Positions 47,401-58,464 of a stretch of 64,000 bases of DNA are shown in pieces. Source of the DNA: Gambelia wislizenii. Lineage: Eukaryota > Chordata > Lepidosauria > Squamata > Crotaphytidae. The stretch lies in NCBI GenBank assembly GCA_030847615.1, contig JAUMIR010000001.1:290992187-291056186 (forward strand), written 5' to 3'. Each line of letters opens with the position of its first letter. Within the stretch, counting starts at the first letter, position 1. Both the position numbers and the translations under genes were made by a program. Under the pieces are notes generated by a model. It did no database searches, was not told the DNA's origin, and saw nothing but the letters and a program-made list of their open reading frames with translations.

Positions 47401-48209
47401 CTTGCATGGTTCTGATGTTCCAGCATGCAAGTGTCAGTTTATTTACACCTTTGGAGGCCGGTGTGTGCCTTTGTTTCCTTGCCTTGGTTTGACCGCATCA
47501 GAAGATTCCCGTTGGCCGCGGCTAGTCAGCCAGGTAGTTGGGGATGAGCTTTCGTTAGGCCACCTTTTCTAGGCCCCTCTCCATATGGAGCAAGCAGTGC
47601 TCTCCTTAAAAAAAGGCTGCTTGGTCGTTCAGGATGCTGCCGAACAAGACTGTGATCTCCCGGGTCAGCCTCGAGCGACCAATGTCCTGAACCGCCTGCA
47701 TGCAGGGTTGGGTCTGCGCTTCCAGTGCATCTTTACACCTGCCGGTTTCATCCCTCGCCTATCTCTACAGGGCTTTTTTTTTTAAAATTGGATTTGTCCT
47801 TCGAGCCTTTGCAATGGATTTTTCTGGTGGAGCACAGCGTGCACAGAACTGGCCTCACCCTTTAAACCAGAGGTTCATCTGCCATGGCCTTGCAAGCATG
47901 GATGTAGCAGCGAGGTCCTCGGGCCGTAGGTTTGATTAGAGTTTCCTTCTCTTAGACGGTTGACTTTACAGGGTTGGACGAGCACCATCTGCCCGGGTTT
48001 GGGATTAGAGTTTTCCTTCTCCTAGGATGGTTGCCATAAGGCTAGAGAGCCCATCCTGCCCTTTGACACTCTTTGTCAGACCCGTCGGTTTTGACCTGTC
48101 TGGCATGGGATACCCTACCAGTGGCTATTATGCCACCGCCAGCATAGCTCAAAACATCATTAGGGTATGCAAGCCTCTCTCCCACGACAAGGGGGCATCA
48201 ATGGAGAGG
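44485..48209 (-). mobile_element. APE-type LINE (family V), full length insertion with internal RT deletion
   Basis: Flanked by a perfect 12-bp target duplication AGATAATGAAAT (44473-44484 and 48210-48221), so both ends are exact and the copy is 3725 bp. In antisense: about 750 bp of 5' leader, an APE endonuclease, reverse transcriptase and a C-terminal zinc finger. The 3' end is a short (GA)n run. The RT YADD region is missing. The clade is uncertain; Ingi/Vingi-like or another APE clade with a C-terminal finger would fit. Confidence 0.88.
44490..47440 (-). pseudogene. Family V LINE polyprotein: endonuclease, partial RT, zinc finger
   Basis: Endonuclease from about 47440: ACWNIRTMQDS, then DIAALSEVRL near 47320, SGVGFMIKN near 47200 and FSIYAPTMQ near 47095. 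RT first half: AAGIDGIPPEVW near 45955, NYRGITLLS near 45780 and VDLTKVFDTV near 45570. Near 45240-45290 the frame jumps from IYIRYCIDGSLFNL straight to SDAKIDKEIDHRL, so the RT palm with its catalytic Asp pair is absent. Then WAGHVSRMEDHRLPK near 44890 and the CxxC...HxxxC finger near 44560. Many stops also break it. Confidence 0.82.
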
Positions 48210-48229
48210 AGATAATGAAATAAGGTTAC

Positions 48230-50490
48230 AGCAAATCAAAAAAGGATGATTTTATGATGTGATCTGTAATTAGAGGTAATGCAATTAGATAAAATTGTGA
48301 TAATAATTAGCAATGAATGTATAAGAATAAAACAACTGTAACCAATAATTTATATATATATATATAAAACAACAATACAAAGGGAAAAACATTTTAAAAA
48401 CACATTAAAATACAGGTTTCTCCTGGGACTGGTACCCATGGTTTCAATTATCCATTGTCTAAGAATTATGATCCTTCAAAGTATTTCCTAGGTCCTCTAG
48501 CATGATTCTATCAGGTTCACTATTACCCACGGTTTCAATTCAATTCGCGGTAAGTCTGGTAGCATATCCCCTACAGATATGGCAGGCAACCTATACTCCT
48601 TTAAAACTTCTAAATACAGTCTAAGAACAAGCCTAGAATCTAGTTTTGAAACAGTTAAAACAGCAATTTCAGACGCTGAATGCCATCTGGAACAGCACTG
48701 TTCTGGCTGCCTGCTGGAAGCATAAAAGAGATGGACCAGGCTAACCTCCTTGGGTAGGGAGTTCCACAGTCAAGATGCTGCTACAGAGAAACCCGTTACA
48801 CGTATCCACCAACCTAAGTTCACAAAGTATTGGGACATACAACAGGCCCTCCTCTGAAGATCTCAAATTTCTCCCTCATATGGGAGGAGGTAGTATTTCA
48901 GATATCTTGGCCCAAGTTGTTTAGGGCTTTGTAAGTCAAACCAGCACCTTGAATTGAGCTCAGAAGCAAATTGGAAGTCAGTGCAGTTCTTGCAAGACTG
49001 GTGTTACATGGTCTCTAAAATACACACTTTACACCAGTCTGGCTGCTGCATTTTGCACTTAGCTGTAGCTTCCGAACACTGTTCAAGGGCAGCACTATGC
49101 AGAGTACATTCAAGTAGTCTAATGGAGAGGTAACTAAGGCAGGAGCCACTGTGGCCGGATCCGTCTTTTCCAAGAAAGGGTGCAGCTGGCACACCAGCTA
49201 AAGCTGGGCAAAGGTGGTCCTGGCCACTGCAGCAAACTGACTTTCCAGGAGCAGCACTGGGTCCAAGAGCACCACCAAGCTAAGAATCTGATCTGGACAA
49301 TAGTTACCTAGGGAGATGGGGTCCGATAAGTTTTTGTCAAATGGCTTACAATGGCTTCTTTTATAGAGGTTGGGACATAGCCCCCTTTCAAAGACAGATT
49401 TACAATCCCCACTACCCAATTGACCAGTCCTCCTCTGACAGCTTTAATTAGCCAGGACGGACATGGGTCTAACAGACAAGTAGTTGACCTCACCTTTCCA
49501 AGCAACATGTCTGCATCATCATGTTGAACAACCTGAAACTTATCCATCAAAACTGGACAAGTACATGTTTCAGTTACCTCCCCAGACTCTAACCTCAATA
49601 TGGAGGGCCAGTCAAAACAATTCCAAGCGTTTTTCTTCACAACTTATTTAGAAAATTCACCACAATGCTTTTCTGAGGGCTCCTCCTTAGTAGTATGAGG
49701 TCTAAGATTTAATAGTCCTTTAACTACCCAGAACAGCTACGCTGGATGAGATTGAGCGGATGTAATAGAGGCAGCAAAGAACCATTTCTCACTGCTGCAA
49801 AGTAGGTTCTAAAATGGGCCTTAACCCATGCTCGATTGGATTCATACTGTATCTTTCTGCACTCTCACTCTAGTCATCTGCTCAAGCACTTCACTGCCCT
49901 GAGCTCCTCAGAAAACCAAGGAGCCCCTGCTCTGCACCCTAGCAAAGGATGTTTGGGAACAGCTGTGTCAGTTACACTGGTCATCTCCTTATTCCATAGA
50001 CCAACCAGGGCACCAACAGAATCACCAACTCTAGTAGCCGGGAAATCCCTCACATCATTCAGGTAGTCTCTAGGGGCGGACCATTTAATGGGTCCACAGC
50101 CCCAGCAGAGGTTGGGAGTCCCTGCAGATCTAAACCCTATCAGGTAATGATCTGTCCATGGCAATGGGTTTTTTCAACTGCCTCATCAAATCATCATCAT
50201 CCTGACCAGCAAAAACCAGACCAAGTCTGTAACCTGCTACATGTGTAGGGCCAAATATTGAGACAGGCCCATGGCTGCCATGGAAATGGTGAAATCCTGA
50301 GCTGGCCCTCATGAGGGTGTCTCAGCATGGATGCTAAAAATCCCCCAGCAGAATAAGATTGGAGGAGATTAACACCACTTCCGAGATCATCTTCAGCAGC
50401 TCTGGCTGGGAGACTGTTGGGCAGTGGGGTGGACTACTCGGAAATGAATGTAGGATCTTTACCGCAAAGCTTAGCAAATCCCTGTTTTAT
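48230..50490 (-). mobile_element. L2 LINE, minus strand, internally deleted
   Basis: In antisense it starts near 50490 with the endonuclease (LILLGDF near 50360, HVAGYRLGLVF near 50245, DHYLIGFRSAG near 50155, GAPWFSEELR near 49920). It continues with the pre-RT motif LLDPCPSWLIK near 49465 and then jumps to LLDPVLLLESQF near 49270, a block that normally lies after the RT catalytic core. A long 3'UTR and AATACA-rich tail follow down to about 48230. A MITE interrupts the tail at 48413-48593. Confidence 0.8.
48413..48593. mobile_element. TA-flanked MITE inside the L2 tail
   Basis: TA at 48411-48412 and 48594-48595. The left end CAGGTTTCTCCTGGGAC and the right end GGCAGGCAACCTA are weakly inverted. 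L2 tail sequence resumes on either side. Confidence 0.5.
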
Positions 50491-50493
50491 ATG

Positions 50494-50574
50494 CAGTGGG
50501 CCCTTCATATCCACAGGGGTTTGATTCCAGCCCCCCACCCCCATGGATACCAAAATCTGGGGATGCCCAAGTCC

Positions 50575-50662
<88 letters not shown>

Positions 50663-50715
50663 TATAAAATGGCAAAATCAGGGTTTGCTTTTTGGATTTT
50701 TTTTGGGGGGGGGGA
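50494..50715 (+). mobile_element. Mariner-type MITE (family A) with microsatellite expansion
   Basis: Starts CAGTGGGCCCTTCATATCC and holds the family A middle (GGCAAAATCAGGGTTTGCTT near 50670). The central part is replaced by a (TA)n then (CA)n expansion at 50581-50660. The right terminal repeat was not found. Confidence 0.65.
50581..50660. repeat. (TA)n(CA)n microsatellite
   Basis: About 20 TA units followed by about 20 AC units, uninterrupted; probably length-variable. Confidence 0.95.
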
Positions 50716-51390
50716 CCTGATTTTAATGCAAGGAGAAACGATTTTCTTATTTGGGGATATCAGATATCATTAGGTTTGTTAGGCTTGTCCTGGCATTCTT
50801 CTGTTTGGCTTGATAGAGTATCCTTGAGCCCTATGCAGATATTTTTTTTCTTATATTGAATGTTGGCTTTCTTCTGTGTGGAGGTTTTCTTTTCATACTG
50901 GTCAGTCTGCTGATTCCTGTGAGTTGGATTTGAAGTGGGAGGAAACAGAGCCCAAGTGTGTTCTTTTCGTTCCTGACGTTTTCCCACTCATGGATAGACT
51001 CCTTCTGTCACTGGAAAGCCATCTTCATATCCAACTCCATGCTCATCTTTATCTTGTTCTCCATAGATGTGAGCTATGGATTTTGAAGAAGGGTTATGTA
51101 GGGTCTTTTCTGTTTGTTTGTTAGTTGTGGTGCCTGGACATTTTGTAGATTAAAGTAAAATAGAATAAGCCCTACTGAGTTCAGTGTGACTTGAAGTAAT
51201 CGTCTATTTGGGATTGCATTGCATGGGTTGTCTGCTTTATATGCTACTGCCAATCTTCTTCTTCTTTTCCCTGAGTATAAAATGTTATTTTTAGATTGCC
51301 TTTTAGGGAAAAGTCCTCCCAAAGCAGTGTAATAATAAAATCACCTTTTAAAATCCTTTATGAGGCTGCAGTTCTATGCTCACTTGGGAA

Positions 51391-51622
51391 TTGTCTTGTT
51401 GTTGTGTGCCTTTGTTTCCAATTTATGGCAACCCTAAGGTGAACCTATCACAGGGTTTCCTTAGCAAGATTTGTTCAGAGGTATGTTGCTGTTGCCATTG
51501 CCATTCTCTGAGGCTGAGAAAGTGTGACTTGCCCAAGGTCACCCAGTGGGTTTTTGTAGCCAAGCAGGGATTCGAACCCTGGTCTCCTGAGTCATAGTCC
51601 AACACTCAAACCACACCACATA
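51391..51622 (-). mobile_element. Sauria-type SINE, minus strand
   Basis: Antisense: tRNA-like head with GTGGTTTGAGTGTTGGACTA and B-box GGTTCGAATCC (51566-51576 on +), then CACTGGGTGACCTTGGGC, GGCAATGGCAA and a 3' end with CACACAACAAC. This wording and the (ACA)n tail, which resembles a BovB/RTE LINE tail, fit the squamate Sauria SINE. Confidence 0.85.
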
Positions 51623-51624
51623 AA

Positions 51625-52280
51625 ACTCAATAGGCACAGGACTGGGCTGTAAAATTGTCAGCTCCTGTTTTACATATTTGCTACAAATGAAAATTAAATA
51701 TGCCCCTGCAGGTGGTGTAAGCCATTCACTGTAAGGAAAAGTCCTGTCAATACAGGGACCTCCAGCGTGAATATGAACAGACTCAGCAAATTTTAGCTTT
51801 GCAAGCACATCTGTGAGAAAAGAGAGAAGAGAACCATAGCATAACACATCCAGAGAAACTTCTCAAATAGCTTGGGGACAGTCAGAACAGAAACATCTGG
51901 ATAAACTGTCCAAGTGTAACATCTAGTATTCATAGGCTCATCACTTCAGAAAACTTAACCAGATGCTCAGCTTTCCCCCCCCCTTGTGATATATTTTTAT
52001 TTTCTTTGCATTAACTTTCTCCAGCTGTGTCCTATGTTTTTGTGTATGTGTATGAAGAAGACAGCAGTTGTCTTTAATAAAGGGGAAGGGGTGTTATTAC
52101 ATTCTTCTCATACTTGTAATGTAGTTGAATATTTCTTCCCATCAAAGTTCTAGATAGTGTGATCGCTCTGGGGCATGGAACTCCAAATCTAGAAAGATTA
52201 ACATTTTCCTGCTATAAAAATGCAATCATGGTTGAACTGATTGCCCCATTACGAGCACCAAATATTTAGTTCATTAGTTC
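51625..52280. other. Intergenic, no gene seen
   Basis: No recognised feature. Confidence 0.4.
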
Positions 52281-52289
52281 ATTCGTGAA

Positions 52290-52640
52290 TAGAATAACTT
52301 GTATCTCATACCTCTAGTGTGTATGCACCCCTCTAAGCAGCAAAGGTATGTAAAACCTTTAATAAAATGCTATAAAAATTACAAAATACAATACCAGCTA
52401 AATAATAAATGGATATAAAACATTACAGAAAACTCAAGAAGAAAATGCCTTCCAAAGCAAGAGGCCCTTTGCCATATGGGAAAAAAACCATCAGAGAGGG
52501 TACCAGCCTAGCCTCTTGAGACGAGGAGTTCCAGAGTTTAGATACAGCCATTGAAAAGGCCCTTTTCTTGCCCCCATCTACCATACATCAGTCACAAAGA
52601 AGGAATTCTCCATCAGTTCTTAAGGCAGGCTGATAAGAGA
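52290..52640 (-). mobile_element. L2-type LINE 3'UTR fragment
   Basis: AATACAATACCAGCTAAATA-like tail followed by GAAAATGCCTTCCAAAGCAA and GAGTTCCAGAGTTTAGATAC, parallel to the 3'UTRs at 13200 and 48750. Diverged. Confidence 0.5.
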
Positions 52641-52763
52641 AGAAGAGATCGGTACCTGAATACGTGGGGATCTGTGGGCAGCCCACTCCTGATAATAAAG
52701 TAGTTATTAATTGGGGGAATTGTTATAGCTCAAATGGATGGCTGTGAGAGGTTGGGTAATGTA

Positions 52764-53520
52764 TGGGACCGTCACACATATGTATACCGGTACTAACTGC
52801 TAAGACTCCAAGTAAAAGTGAATTAAAATGGTCTTTATTGGAAAATAACATGGCAGCACTCACACTCCCAAGAACCACACAAGGCTAACAAAAAGGCAAG
52901 AAGGAAAAGTTGGATAGAGGAATAGTTTTGGGAGGAAGTATGATAATTACCAGTCTTAGAGAAAGAGAAGTGAAGGACTCAGATCTAAATCTGAAGATGG
53001 CACTGAAGGCTCCAATCTGGAGGTGTGCCAACAGAGTGTCCAGGTGTTGTGCACAGTGGCACACATGGCTGTTGTTTGGGGCTACTATTTATACTCTATA
53101 GTGTGTCCTCAAGGGGTGCTTGAACTTAGAATAAAGCTTAGATGGGTTTCCCACCATTAAACAAAGGAGACCATGACTCCACTGATTATTGTTAATGACT
53201 GCAATATTAGAATTGATGGGTTTATGACAACGTCCATATTGTTGGATAGGAAACGTGAGAGGGAAGGCTTTCTGGGGATAATGGTTGTTTTGGTCACTGG
53301 TTTGTCTGCAACGGATGGCTCATTGCCAATGCGTCCAAGAGGGGATTAACACAAAACTCTATGATGGTGTTGTTTACTAGGGGCTTCACTTAATCCTATC
53401 TTTGGCATGTCTGCTGGTAGTTTTCCACGACACATTCCTTAGGTCCTTGTGACCTCCATCTGACCTCACTTATGGTCCACCCCAGTCTACTAGACCTCGT
53501 GGGGCATCTTAATATTGCCA
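52764..53520 (-). mobile_element. Possible solo LTR
   Basis: In antisense it begins TGGCAATATT and ends GACGGTCCCA, so it has TG...CA ends. Inside, a TATA box (AGAGTATAAATAG) lies near 53098 and a poly(A) signal (CAATAAAGACC) near 52840, an arrangement like an LTR with R of about 230 bp. No retroviral genes flank it and no target duplication was found, so this is tentative. Confidence 0.4.
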
Positions 53521-53521
53521 A

Positions 53522-54598
53522 TTATGAAATAGTATAGGAAGGCTGTAAGGTATGGTAACAATACTTTAGAGCTCTAAAAATCCAAACTTTTGAACTGTGT
53601 TGCAAAACTAACTGGCAGTTGATCACCACTGTCCTACACTTTCTAGGGCAGTTGAAATATGATCCTTTAAATGAGGGTACATTGGAATTCTTGCTGTTGT
53701 ATTCTAGACCAACTACAGTTTCTGATGACTCTTCAGTGGTTGCTCTTTTTCCTTTTTCCCCTTCTGGTTGCAATCTTCCTTATCTCTTATCACAGATGTA
53801 GCAAAAAGGACCATAAAGATCTATCTAACTATCATCTATTTCATTGGGAAATTACTATATAAATGAAAAGTTTATCAAGTTAAAAAAGAAAAGAGAGAGG
53901 TTATAAACAAGCTTCTGTTGTATTACAGTCTGTCCAGCTTTGTAACTAAGTCTTGGGTAATAATTAAAGGGCTGCCAAAGATATTCAGCAAAAAACAATA
54001 GTAATAATAAAATCATTATTTTATTAAAAGCTCCCCCAATTGTTTTAACAGAGGGGCGGGGTATAAATAAATTTTTTTTATTATTATTATTATCATCAAG
54101 AAAATATGTGGCAGGATATTTATCCAGGACACCCATCAGGGCAGATCCCATCCCTGTGTTAATCATTTGTACACTGGCAAAGGTTTTTCACAAAGTTGTG
54201 AATTGCTGCTTACAGAGAGATTGCATAGAATTTTTCACTGTACCAACTCTTACTTTTCAGCTCTGATTTCCATCAAACAGGGAGCACTCTGCGCTATGTG
54301 TCATGCAGTTTGATCTTACTCCTAGGGTAGTTTAAATCCTACACATTTTCTAACAGGATGGTGGTGGCCAAGGTACTGAGGGTTCCCTTAAATGGCTTGT
54401 CTGCTTGATTTACAGCACCCAAGAGGAATTAAGAGCTAACCTACATGACTAGCAGACTCATGTCTCTATTTCTAGACTGTCCTACTCTAAAATTCTGGTA
54501 GGAAATTGATTATTTTAAAGTAATTTCTTTTTTTAAAAAAAAAATAGATGTTTAAAATTAGTATTCCTGTTGGTAAGATTTACCAGCTTCAGTGCACA
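53522..54598. other. Intergenic, no gene seen
   Basis: A short LINE-like tail with GGGGTATAAATAAA lies near 54058. No exon was recognised. Confidence 0.4.
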
Positions 54599-54599
54599 T

Positions 54600-54832
54600 C
54601 AGGGATCTATTTACACTATACAATTATAGCACTATGACTCCACTTCAACTGCCATGGTTGCATCCTATGGAACTCTGGAATTTGTAGTTTGGTCCAAGGC
54701 ACCAATGGAACTCTGTCTGAGCATTCTAAATGTCCCTCCCTAAACTGCCAATCCCAGAATTCTATGGCAGCTAAAGTGGAATCATAGCACTATAATTGTT
54801 TAGCATTAAATGACCCTACATTTCATGCCCTC
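54600..54832. mobile_element. Palindromic MITE (family B)
   Basis: Left arm TGCATCCTATGGAACTCTGG near 54659 and right arm CCCAGAATTCTATGGCAGC near 54754. The outer ends carry AATTATAGCACTATGA and its inverted partner. Confidence 0.65.
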
Positions 54833-54844
54833 CTTCCCACTTTC

Positions 54845-55868
54845 CTTCCTGCGGACCCCCAAGACTTAACTCCAGATTTCTCTCTCTCTCTCTCTGGCTT
54901 TTCTTCGCAAACGAAGATTCAGGAAGGACTCATCCCGCGCCTTCTGCAAGCGCGCTGATGACTAAAAAGGCCAATCCGAGATAAACAAGTCCGGTTGCAA
55001 AAAGCGCAGCAGAAGGTCTCCTTGGGTGATGTTTTTGGGTTGTGATTCTTTCTGCGTTGTCGTTTCTCTTCAAGACTTGTTCGTCGTGAGTTCTCAAATA
55101 AGGCTGCAGCATTGTGGATATTGCGTCTCCATGCCTCCCGATGTGAGGCCAGGGCGGACCACTGTTGGTGATCAATTTGGCCAAGCCTGAGATGTTGTTT
55201 CAGGGAGTCTTTGTATCGCTTTTTTGGAGCGCCCCTCTTACGCTGACCCGTGGCGAGTTCACCGTAGAGTAGTATTTTTGGAAGGCGATGGTCCTCCATC
55301 CTAGAAACGTGCCCTGCCCAGCGCAGCTGTGTTCTCAATATCATGGCCTCAATGCTGGTGATCCCTGCTTGTTCAAGGACAGCAACATTCGTCACATAGT
55401 CAGTCCAGTGTATATTTAGGATTGTGCGTAGACAGCGCTGATGAAAGCGCTCGAGGAGTTGTAGGTGGTGGCGATAGGTAACCCATGTTTCAGATCCATA
55501 AAGGAGGATAGACAGTACGATGGCTCTATACACACTGATTTTTGTGCTTTGCCTCAGGTGTTTATTGCTCCAGACTCTTTTGTGAAGTCTTCCAAATGCA
55601 CTATATGCCTTTGCTAATCAGATTTAAAACAATAGAATTACACCATCCATTAAACCTTTCCTCAGAAGCACTGGAGGGGGAGGGAAGACTTTTCTCTTGC
55701 TTCTTCCTGCAAGTTTGTGGCTGAAGCAAAATGAATGGCAATGTGCAGGCCAAGGCAGCCAGCCTTTGCCTTGGCTCCTGTCACATGGTTGCTCCATTGC
55801 CTTCATGGACCCCCTGTGTGGAGACTGCAGACCTCTGGGAGTCCGTGGGCCACAGGTTAAAAAACACA
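54845..55868. mobile_element. hAT element (second copy of the 14192 type) split by a LINE
   Basis: The left piece 54845-54879 (GACCCCCAAGACTTAACTCC) and the right piece 55619-55868 (TTACACCATCCATTAAACCT to GGTTAAAAAACACAG) are continuous in the copy at 14192-14580. Between them is a family V LINE with a 7-bp duplication CAGATTT. The left terminal repeat is not recognisable. Confidence 0.8.
54880..55618 (-). mobile_element. 5'-truncated family V LINE inside a hAT element
   Basis: The 739-bp copy is flanked by CAGATTT at 54873-54879 and 55619-55625. It ends (in its own sense) in about nine GA units. It contains the last quarter of the ORF, open for 204 codons (55533-54919): LLYGSETW near 55500, WAGHVSRMEDHRLPK near 55300 and the zinc finger CAFCNRTCLSRIGLFSHQRA near 54990. 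It is less decayed than the copy at 44485. Confidence 0.9.
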
Positions 55869-55960
55869 GTGCTTTCTGCGTGGCAGGGGGTTGGACTGGA
55901 TGGCCCTTGTGGTCTCTCCTAACTGTACAATTCTATGATTCTATGATTCTATGACCCTAG
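55865..55960 (+). mobile_element. CR1 3' end
   Basis: GGTTGGACTGGATGGCCCTT and four ATTCTATG-type repeats, the canonical CR1 terminus. Confidence 0.8.
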
Positions 55961-55969
55961 CAGCCTCGC

Positions 55970-56825
55970 AAGCAATATGTCTTCTGTTCACTATCTCATT
56001 CTTCCTCAATGCTAAGAAGTGACTGTTCTTGTCTGGGTAGTCAGTCACTTATTTTATGGCCAGTTCCTTATGCTTCAAGAGAGACCAAAATAATCTATAG
56101 CTCCAATGCCACCTCCATTCTTCAGGTCAATCAGTATAGTACCAGTGTTTGCCCATGACAGAGATATAGCTCTGTAACTGCCAAGGGAACAACCAAGGAA
56201 AATGTAGAACTGAACTACATATTTTTTGTGAAATAATTTGTGCTTCATTATATGCATGTATGAATGAATTAAGCCCACTCCCTTTGTAATTTTCATCTGT
56301 TCTTTCCTGTTGGATTTACACAACAAATACAAACCAGGGAAACACATATCCATGATATCCTATGGAAAGAAGGAAGGCTTACACAGTTCTGTTGGCCAGT
56401 CCCTTCCCAAACCTATTTGATAGCAAAAGTGTGCACCAGTTCTAGGTGAAAAAGGCCGTTCCCCATATCTTTAAGATACTGCTTAAAGCAATTCTGCTTC
56501 CTATTTATTCACCCTGTCCGTAAAAATCCTCCCATGTCATTAATTTTACCCAATTTTCTTTCATCAAAGTAGCAGTTTAGCAGTAACCAAACTTCAATTT
56601 TATTCCTGTCAGTTGTGGAGAAATATTGACCCTTCTTTCAGTCTGGCACTTCCAAGAAGCATTTTTACTACCCTTGAATCAGAGCATGGAAAAATTACTC
56701 TTTTTTACTATAACCCCAAGAATCCTCCAGCATGTCCTCCATCTGGAAGCTGTAATCCAAACAGGAACTTCTTCCAAACTCTGTTGTAAATTCACTAAAA
56801 AGCAATGCTGTGTATCAAATGTTCA
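55970..56825. other. Intergenic, no gene seen
   Basis: No recognised repeat or exon. Confidence 0.4.
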
Positions 56826-56828
56826 ATT

Positions 56829-56956
56829 TGAAGTCGAAGGCTTTCACAGCTGGCATCCATAGATTTTCCTTGGGGTTTTTCCCGGGCTGTGAGGCCGTGT
56901 TCTGGAATAGTTTCTTTCTGATGTTTCACCTGCATCTGTGGCTGGCATCTTCAGAG
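56829..56956 (-). repeat. Dispersed repeat (family H) with hammerhead-like core
   Basis: Antisense copy of the 34611 repeat. On the minus strand it reads CTGAAGA (56948-56954), a 20-nt stretch that can form a short GCC/GGT stem, then GAAAC (56923-56927). CTGANGA followed by GAAA is the hammerhead ribozyme core. The other stems are not evident, so the call is a repeat, not a ribozyme. Confidence 0.55.
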
Positions 56957-57975
56957 AATGAGAATCATAGAATCATAGAATTGCAGAGTTGGAAGAGACC
57001 ACGAGGGCCATCCAGTCCAACCCCCCTGCCACGCAGGAAATCTTGATCAAAGCATCCCCGACAGATGGCCATCCAGCCTCTGTTTAAAGACCTCCAAGGA
57101 AGGAGACCCCACCACGCTCTGAGGGAGTGTGTTCCACTGCCGAACAGCTCTGACTGTCAAAAAGTTCCTCCTCATGTTGAGGTGGAATCTCTGTTCCTGG
57201 AGCTTGCACCCATTGCTCCGTGTTCCAGTCTCTGGAGCAGCAGAAAACAAGCCTGCTCCATCCTCAGCGTGACATCCCTTCAAATACTTAAACAGGGCTA
57301 TCATATCTCCTCTTAACCGTCTTTTTTCCAGGCTAAACATACCCAGCTCCCTAAGTCTCTCCTCATAAGGCATCGTTTCCAGACCTTTCACCATTTTAGT
57401 TGCCCTTCTCTGGACACGCTCCAATTTGTCAATATCCTTTCTGAATTGTGGTGCCCAGAACTGGACACAGTATTCTAAGTGAGGTCCGACCAAGGCAGAA
57501 TAGAGTGGCACTATTACTTCCCTTGATCTAGACACTATACTTCTATTGATACAGCCCAAAATCGCATTGGCCTTTTTAGCTGCCGCATCACACTGTTGGC
57601 TCATGTTCAACTTGTGGTCTACTAGGACTCCTAGATCCCTTTCGCACATAGTCTAATTCAGCCAGGTCTCTCCCATCCTATATTTATGCATTTCATTTTT
57701 CCGCCCTAAATGCAGTACTTTACATTTCTCCGTATTGAATTTCATTTTGTTAGCTTTGGCCCAGCTCTCCAGTCTATCCAGGTCATTTTGAATTTTGATC
57801 CTGTCCTCTAGGGTATTAGCTACTCCTCCCAATTTGGTGTCATCTGCAAATTTGATAAGTATGCCCCTAATTCCCTCATCTAAGTCATTGATAAAGATGT
57901 TGAATAGCACTGGGCCCAGGACAGAACCCTGTGGCACCCCACTGGTCACATCTTTCCAAGACGAAGAGGAAATGT
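56957..57975 (-). mobile_element. CR1 LINE, young 5'-truncated copy
   Basis: Starts (antisense 3' end) with GAATCATAGAATCATAG, the CR1 octamer tail. The coding part is two long frames, 57649-57047 (200 codons) and the 140-codon block ending at 57653, separated by one stop. Few mutations suggest recent insertion compared with the 15780 copy. The 5' break lies near 57970, in the RT. Confidence 0.9.
57047..57975 (-). pseudogene. CR1 ORF2 C-terminal half (reverse transcriptase palm to C-terminus)
   Basis: Motifs in order: [20 protein letters not shown] near 57930, catalytic FADD at 57839-57850, [14 protein letters not shown] near 57720, [13 protein letters not shown] near 57630, [14 protein letters not shown] near 57465 and [15 protein letters not shown] near 57340. 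One in-frame stop (57653-57655) lies between blocks. It was part of the LINE replication enzyme and lacks the endonuclease. Confidence 0.88.
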
Positions 57976-58462
57976 TTAATTGTTTATTTGATGAATGGAG
58001 CAGCATATTACCCCTGCTGTCTATGGAGATCATCAGGTCTGGGCAAACACACCAAAAAATCGCATTCCCAACCACACCAGAAGATCACTAGCAGAACAGA
58101 CTGGGCGACCTTACCAAATGCCCATATCCTTCAGCGGTTCCAGGAGTGTAGTGCTGCTGTGGACGAGGCTCTATTTTCCTATTGACAGGGACAAGCCTCT
58201 ATTAAAAAGGGACGCTTTACTCATGGCCACGCTACACATCTGGGACATTGGAGGAAGACGTTGTCTGGTAATCTTGTCTCTTCCTGTTCTTCTAGTAATC
58301 TTTTGATGTGGTTTTTGCCATGTCTGATAATCTCCTAAAATAGCAGCTAATACATTCCAAACACTTGTATAAAATATAGTGGTATGAATTTTTCTCCTGT
58401 GAAAACACCAAGTTCACAGCAGGTCTATTTATCAAGGGGACTAAATTAAGTAATTTAAGGAG
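57976..58462. other. Intergenic, no gene seen
   Basis: Not recognised as repeat. It has an open 103-codon frame (57995-58306) with no family resemblance that I can see. Confidence 0.35.
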
Positions 58463-58464
58463 AC

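Noticed and set aside
50359..50773. Frames encoding alternating Tyr-Ile and Thr-His
   Set aside because: Translations of the (TA)n(CA)n microsatellite.
57995..58306. 103-codon frame next to the CR1 break
   Set aside because: No motif and no repeat match that I can see; not enough to call a gene.
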